From Gymnopilus junonius (Eukaryota > Basidiomycota > Agaricomycetes > Agaricales > Galerinaceae): a stretch of DNA of 64,000 bases. The notes under the pieces were generated by a model. That model ran no database searches and was not told the origin of the DNA. It worked only from the letters and a program-made list of their open reading frames with translations. The translations under genes and the position numbers were made by a program. This document shows, one piece after another, positions 58,154 to 64,000 of this stretch. The stretch lies in the NCBI GenBank assembly GCA_015501075.1, contig JADNYJ010000029.1, positions 243,610 to 307,609 of the forward strand, read 5' to 3'. Each line of letters begins with the position of its first letter. Position 1 is the first letter of the stretch.

Positions 58154-58687
58154 ATGCCGGCCAAGTACTCGCATGTGAAGAAACGATCTGCTTCTGGCTT
58201 GCTCAAGAAGGAGAAAAACAGCCCTAATGGTCACCTTATTGTGAAGGAAACGCACCATTCAAGAGCGCTCAACCCTCATATTGACCGCAGTATTAGCCAG
58301 GCGATGTCTGCCGTCTCTCAACTCGAGCGTGCCATAGCCAGGATACTGCTCTTACGCTATGAGCAGGATATAGCCCGTCTGTTTTCCACCAGGCTCTACA
58401 GCATCTCTCTCGTCCACCTACCAACACTGGTCATGCGCTGCGCTACCCTGGGTGGACCAGGTTGGCTAGCATTCAATCATGATTGCGAAGATATTAAGGA
58501 TTTTTTCCGCGCCGCGATCAGTATGGACATGCGCCAGGCCGGAGAGAGGGTAGCGACGAAGAGTGTGCTATGGTCATATACGGCTTTGCGCCATTTTGTA
58601 CGTGTCGAACGTTGTTACGCGGATACTTTCCTGAATGAAGGGCACATCAGGCCATGTCAAACAACGTTTCCATATGCAACAAGCTAG
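58154..58687 (+). CDS. hypothetical protein
   Basis: Open frame of 177 residues from an ATG at 58154. Family not recognised. It starts basic (KYSHVKKRSASGLLKKEKNS), then is helical and hydrophobic (AVSQLERAIARILLLRYEQD; RLYSISLVHLPTLVMRCATL) with no signal peptide. Its end overlaps the open frame of the TPR gene by 34 bases in another frame, so it may be the 5' part of the same gene separated by an unrecognised intron or a frame error. If separate, the two genes would be unusually close for this genome. Confidence 0.4.
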   Translation: MPAKYSHVKKRSASGLLKKEKNSPNGHLIVKETHHSRALNPHIDRSISQAMSAVSQLERAIARILLLRYEQDIARLFSTRLYSISLVHLPTLVMRCATLGGPGWLAFNHDCEDIKDFFRAAISMDMRQAGERVATKSVLWSYTALRHFVRVERCYADTFLNEGHIRPCQTTFPYATS

Positions 58688-58755
58688 GACTGCACTCTCT
58701 CCGACTATTACCCCACTATACCTCCATCAAAGCCCATCTCGACACACTTGAAACC

Positions 58756-60213
58756 ATGCCGCCTCCTACTTTTGCTAAACCACCACATCTTGGATCTTTA
58801 CAGGAAGGCCATGAGGCTCTTGAAGACGCCTGTGAGCTGAAATTTGGATGGGTTAACGAGATTGCTCCTGCTTTACCTGAATGGGAGGGCGACTGGAGGC
58901 CCAAAATTCGATACGGTTATGAGAGGCTATCTCAAACACTCTGGAGAGTCGCCCGCGAATTCGACGTTCGTGGGTATGGAAACATCCTGCGCGAAAAGCT
59001 AACGACGAAGTGGTGCGATTGTGGTTGTTCAACGGATCATCTTGGCGAGGTCTGCGAGCGGACTGTCAGAGAGGAAGAAGAAGAAAATGGGGTAAGGGTT
59101 GGCAAGCAACGGGAATGGGATGGACGCGGCAGTGGCATATACGGCTGGGAAACGGAAGAAGAGGAAGACATTTGGGAGGTCGAGTTGGATTTTGGAAATC
59201 CCGACTCGGACGAGCCAGGAGCTGACACGGAGATGACCATTGGAGAGATGATGGAGTGGAGGTATCTGCGGGCAGAGAAAGAAAAGGAACTGGTATGTAG
59301 AAGACTCGGGGTATTTTTTTCTGCAAATAGCTAACTTTACAGCATGCACATCCAGGGCAACGCAGCATATCGCAAGGGCGACTACGAGGCTGCTATCAGG
59401 CTGTATGAAACTGCACACGACATCGAGTCGGAATTACCGCATTATCAGCTGAATCTCGCTGCTGCCCATCTCAAGTTGGACAAGTACGTGACATTCCTAT
59501 GGCACTGCATGCGTCGTGTTGACAAGTATCTTTTCAAGTTGGATGGAAGCAGAAACAGCTTGCACGAAAGTCTTGCAGCAACACCGCAATGTCAAGGGGC
59601 TATATCGACGTGGGAAGGCCCGAATTATGCTTGGGCGCGCTGGCGAGGCTATTCAAGGTATTTACGTGGCATCTTTTCTTGCATTTCCCATCCTCATGCG
59701 AAGGGTTCCACTTTCAAAAGATTTGCGCGCCGTCTTAAGACTGCAACCTGCGAACGAGGAAGCCATGCGAGAACTGAGGCGCTGCTATTCCCAGAGGGCA
59801 AGCCGGGTTCTGGGTATCCAGTTGGAGATATCACCAATCCATGCTCTTCATCCTCGAGGCAATCTTCGGATACACCAAAAGACAAGAAAGCAGAGGACCT
59901 GCGGCGGCTAGGCATACCAGAACCAAAACCCCCAAAACAGCCTCCATTTCCGAAAACGCGGGCTGATGATAGGAAGCTAAAGATTTCACTTGCGTCAGGG
60001 ACGGACGGAGGACCTGGAAACGGGAAATATCGGAAGTTTGGGCAGATGGCTCCTGGCACAGACTCAAATCATAATGAAAAGCAACCGACTAGGCACGGCA
60101 AGGAGAAGGCGGGTTCGATAAGGTCGACAAAGGCCAAGGAGCTAGATCTTATGAGGGCGGAGTGCGTCACATATCCGACGTGGGAGAGATATGTAGTCAA
60201 GAGGGCGGACTAG
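58756..60213 (+). CDS. TPR-repeat protein
   Basis: Four exons (start to 59292, 59356-59483, 59539-59657, 59721-60213). I place the start at MPPPTF (58756); the frame is open back to 58654. The first ~185 residues are unique and acidic, with a CDCGCSTDHLGEVCE cluster that might bind metal. Then come three TPR units of the helix-turn-helix type (GNAAYRKGDYEAAIRLYETA; LPHYQLNLAAAHLKLD; ACTKVLQQHRNVKGLYRRGK; ARIMLGRAGEAIQ; DLRAVLRLQPANEEAMREL), as in co-chaperones of the Hsp90/RPAP3/Sti1 class. The C-terminal ~120 residues are disordered and basic. One base is missing near 59792-59795, needed to pass from RRCYSQ to EGKPGSGYP. The role is probably protein-complex assembly; the partner is unknown. 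Confidence 0.65.
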
Positions 60214-60897
60214 GCAAAGTGGATGCCCAACTAATGTGGGGTGGTCGTGCGCGCTGTTGCTGGACGGAGGTGCTGTGTTCCTCTCCTCCGTCATTGTATT
60301 TTAATTTATTGCCCTGTTTGACTCTTTCCTCCTTTTTATGTACCCCATCCTCGACTTCTCAGAGGCTTGCGCGATGTCCCTGACGAAAATGATGCGACGA
60401 ACGCTTCATCATATTTTCACGGTTTATCTTTTTCCTGCCGTGGATGATGCAAAAAATTGAACGAAATGTATTTGTATAATTCCATTTATATTCCATGCCC
60501 GACCTGCCCTCTTTATTCAAATGCGACATGAGAAGCCGACTGTCAATTTCAAATTCACCATTGCTGCGATCTGCTTAATGCTCAAAAGACGAGCCAAGGC
60601 TCTGAGGGCGAGCGGGCTAGTGGCCCGATGTTCTCACCGCAAGAAACCCATGACCAGCTGGGCTACATTTTAAGCTACTTCATTCTTGTGGAGGGATAGG
60701 CCGGCATCATATTTTTTTGATATCTCACAGGCTTATCTTTGGGATTGCCAATCTCTCAGGGATCGGACTGGGTATCAAAAGCCCCTAGGAAGTCGTACAT
60801 ATATATAGCGACAGTGGGAGAGGTGTTCTCTTCTTGACCTTGTTATCTCTGTTATCTGCAGACCTCCTCTACAACTTTGAGTGCGACAACAGATACT
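60214..60897. promoter_or_regulatory. intergenic with promoter of formamidase
   Basis: TATATATA at about 60799-60807 lies ~95 bases before the formamidase ATG at 60898, a typical spacing. I see no exon. Confidence 0.5.
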
Positions 60898-63457
60898 ATG
60901 GCCACCGCTGCGAACTCAGTTCCTCATCCTACGCTAATTTCGGTCAGTAATTTATTGCTTCTTCTTTTCCTTTTCTTGACCCTTACCTTTACTCAGGTTG
61001 ATCCTTTCATGTATGAGCTTGTCTCGTCGAGTCGAATCGCTAAGTCTGACGGACTATTTTTGTGATACAGTCCTGCAGATCAACAGAAGGTGCGTCTAAT
61101 TCCTTTAAGGTTAGATAATACATCTCTTAACCTGCCATCGCACAGGGCCTCCACAATCGCTGGCAGTAAGGTCGTCCATTCTATCGGTTTATACGAGGTT
61201 CAAGCTTGACTTCAGCCCCGACATTCCACCCATTGCGACAGTAAAACCAGGACAGGTAAGTTATTTGGATGTAACTTTACTGGACGATAAATAATCTAAT
61301 TTCTGCCTAAAGACCTTCAAGATCGAATGCGTTGGTGCGTCTTGCGTAATCGGACAGATGAAGGTGAATTAAAGTGGGTTGCTACTTAGATTGGACTGGA
61401 GCACAAATTGGCAACAATGACAGTACGTCGATTGTATCGTTCAGAGGCGCTTCTGTTAACTCCCTTCCTAGACAGTGACGACATCAGGAACGTTGATTTA
61501 ACCAAGGTCCACAATCTTTCTGGGCCCATTGCGGTTGAAGGAGCTGAGCCTGGAGACTGCTTAGTTGTCGATATCTTGGACAGTGAGTTCTATTCAAACG
61601 GATTGTTTGTAGGATTCAGTGATGTTGATAATTCCCTTCAGTCAAGCCTTTCGATAAGATGCCCTGGGGTTATACGGTATTACGCTTAGCAAAACTTCTA
61701 TGCCTTGAGTGTTGAAATAGATATCAGGGTATTTTCGAACTCGAAAACGGTGGAGGACTCTTTGGTACGTGATCAAATGCCTTCATATGCCAAAATGAAA
61801 ATTTAAACATAGTCCAACAGCTCAGGAGTTTAATAGCAAAGCTGCAAAGGCCGTTTGGGATTTTAATGGTAGGCTTCTTAAACCGAAATCGCTGCAGTTA
61901 CTGAGTAAAAGAAATCCAGGAATTTATGCCACGTCTAGACATATTCCTGGTGTGCGCTTCGCAGGAGTCACCCACCCTGGACTCATCGGCACAGCTCCCT
62001 CAGCAGAGCTCCTCGCCACATGGAACAAGCGTGAAGGAGAATTGATCGCTGCTCATCAGGATGCCGTCCCACCTGTCGCGTTTCCTCCTGAGCCAAAAGG
62101 AGTGCATGTGGGACAGGACCTTCCTAAAGAAGTGCTAGAGAAGATTGCCAACGAGGGAGCTAGGACGATTCCTGGAAGAGAACATGGTGGAAATTGTGAC
62201 GTTCGTGTTCATCCTTTCTTTTTGATCCATGGTCTGACTTGGTTTTCCAGATCAAGAATTTGTCGAGAGGATCACGCTGTTACTTCCCTGTGTTCATAAA
62301 AGGCGCTAATCTATCTGTTGGAGACTTGCATTTCTCTCAAGGAGATGTAAGCGATTTTATCTATTCGTTCTTTAAATAATCAGGACTAATGGTTTTTAGG
62401 GCGAGGTATTCATATTTTTGACATCGTGTTATAACTGCCTCTTGTTCACGTCCTTCCATGCAGATGTCATTCTGCGGTGCAATTGAAATGGTGAGTCGCA
62501 TTAGGTACCAGCTTAAAAATCTAGCCATGATGTGTCCAAGGCGGGAATCATTACTTTCAGTACCAGCATTATCAAGGGCGGAGTCGAGAAGTTTGCTCTT
62601 AAGCAGCCCATTTTCTTGGTAAGAACATATTGCTTTGGAATCGAAAATACTTGAAGCTGATTGGATTTGCTGCAGCCTTCTCCTATCGATCCTGTTTATT
62701 CTCAAAAGGTTATCTGACAAGCTTGCTAGAAGAAGTTCTGACTTTCTATCCTTTCCAGCTCGTCTTTGAGGGTCTGGGCGTTGACATCCGTATGTGTAGT
62801 CAGGCAATTCAAATCGCTTCATTTACTTACTGGTGAGCAGATGGGGATGGAAAGCAGTACAACATGGACGCGTACGCCGTTGTATCCTTGGGGGAATGCA
62901 GCAATATTAAATCCTTTCCAGATCTGTTGCCTACAAGCAAGCGGCGTTGAACGCCATCGCTTACCTCATGAAGGTTCGTTGGACTTTCTTGCTATATGTA
63001 AATCAGCTGATTGCCTTCTTTCTAGATTGGATACAGTACGTTCGAATATAATTTCCCAGTCCCTTTTGCTAACTGAAATAACCTGCCATAGCTCGTGAAC
63101 AAGCATGTAAGTATTTTTCCTTGACCAGAAGTCGTACCAAGCTAATATTTAACCGCTCAGATCTTTTGCTTTCCGCAGCGCCTGTAGAAAGTCATGTTGG
63201 CGCCATTGTCGTAAGCATCCTCTACCTGTCTTTCTTTGAAGTCTGCGATTCAAATCTGGATTAAAGGATTCGCCAAATGCTTGCGTGACCTTGGCCATTC
63301 CGACAGGCATATTTGATCATGTCAGCATTTGTCCATTCCGATATTTTTCAGGACTTATTTGATAACTTTTTTTCTTCAGGATATTTTGCCTAATCCAGAT
63401 GGCTTCCCGAAGAAGGACTTTGGTCAATGCGCAATTCGTAGTGATGGAGTGGTGTGA
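60898..63457 (+). CDS. formamidase (FmdA/AmdA family)
   Basis: A gene with many very small exons; I traced about twenty by homology and phase from ATG 60898 to TGA 63455-63457. The enzyme hydrolyses formamide to formate and ammonia and belongs to the FmdA/AmdA fold, distinct from amidase-signature enzymes. Visible family blocks are GLHNRWHPDIPP, VKPGQTFKIECVDWTG, VHNLSGPIAVEGAEPGDCLV, PFDKMPWGYTGIFELENGGG, SRHIPGVRFAGVTHPGLIGT, NCDIKNLSRGSRCYFPV, LHFSQGDGEMSFCGAIEM and IIKGGVEKF near the C-terminal half, ending KKDFGQCAIRSDGVV. The length is about 400 residues, as usual. One junction near 62879-62933 does not keep phase as written (both possible donors are phase 0, while the next exon needs phase 2), so a base or splice site there may be wrong. 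Such enzymes allow use of cyanide-derived or amide nitrogen. Confidence 0.88.
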
Positions 63458-64000
63458 GTGACCTGTACAGAGGAACTCTATTTCTATTACGTGTATCAAA
63501 GCCATATGGACGATTTCAAACCAAAGAATTATTTAACGCTCTTGATTCCTTTCAATCATAATAGCTTGATGCACTACTAGTACGAAAGAGTAAACTTCAT
63601 ACAGTACTTGGCAAAAATTAGAGTATTTATCACAATGTGCCTATGATGCTGAATTAGATATCGGAGTAGGCTGCGGACATCTGGCGAGTAATTGGTGTTG
63701 TATGTCGGGACGAGAGGAGAAAATGGATACATATGTGCCATTAGTAGCGCAGGTACCAAGTCCCGAAGTGTACACTGTACTCGGCGCCGCCTTGTGGACA
63801 GATCCACATCAGCAAGTTGGCAATTTGCTTGTTCACTTTTTTTCACTTTTTAGCTTTTCATGACCTACTGCCAAGCGGAAAGCAAAAAAGCGAAAAAGCT
63901 GACTACGGAATACAAATAACTAATGATTATTTCTAAGTAACTGTATCCGTGAACTCTACAAAGGTTCACCCTAGAGGCGTAAATTGAACGCCATCACAAA
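63458..64000. other. intergenic, right edge of the window
   Basis: No supported exon. A minus-strand open frame at 63577-63846 has no motif I recognise. Confidence 0.5.

Overview
The window looks like nuclear DNA of a mushroom-forming basidiomycete (Agaricomycetes type). Genes on both strands carry many short GT-AG introns of about 50-70 bases. The gene content also fits: agaric-style F-box proteins, a ricin-B lectin with a fungal C-terminal domain, RIX7, PPE1, GUP1, a Dal5-type transporter and formamidase. I see no bacterial operons, CRISPR arrays or rRNA, and no tRNA I could support. Splice sites were placed by hand from frame, splice motifs and comparison between paralogues in the window.

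Layout. 0.4-1.6 kb: single-pass membrane protein (-). 3.2-8.0 kb: tandem pair of secreted proteins of a conserved but unnamed family (+). 8.2-9.5 kb: TMEM53/DUF829-like hydrolase (-). 9.9-15.2 kb: protein phosphatase methylesterase PPE1 between two inverted, outward-facing SDR copies. 16-18.7 kb: tandem pair of multi-pass membrane proteins. 19.2-22.2 kb: RIX7/NVL AAA ATPase (-). 22.3-23.1 kb: small protein, possibly mitochondrial. 24.1-26.7 kb: MFS transporter. 27.2-28.9 kb: Ecm11-like protein. 29.4-30.6 kb: F-box protein. 31.1-33.4 kb: GUP1 O-acyltransferase. 34.3-35.2 kb: small secreted protein. 35.7-36.4 kb: orphan gene. 36.6-38.7 kb: Arg-Asp/Glu repeat protein (-). 38.9-40.4 kb: transposon-like insertion. 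41.4-45.3 and 52.1-54.4 kb: two DUF4139-type paralogues, one with a huge FG-repeat linker, separated by poorly resolved genes. 54.8-56.7 kb: ricin-B lectin (-). 58.2-60.2 kb: hypothetical gene and TPR protein. 60.9-63.5 kb: formamidase.

The main themes are local gene duplication (four paralogue pairs), low-complexity expansion (FG linker, RD/RE repeats) and two non-coding TIR elements. Many otherwise intact reading frames, including those of essential genes such as RIX7, are broken by single missing bases, mostly inside homopolymers. Restoring one base at each site gives both SDR copies the same exon lengths and a 309-residue product. This points to homopolymer undercalling in the assembly rather than mass gene decay, so such genes are annotated as probably functional with that caveat. 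Nothing here is a proven new system. The best candidates are the FG-rich DUF4139 paralogue, the tandem secreted family with an ADP-ribosyltransferase-like motif, and the duplicated SDR whose catalytic Tyr and Lys are both replaced.
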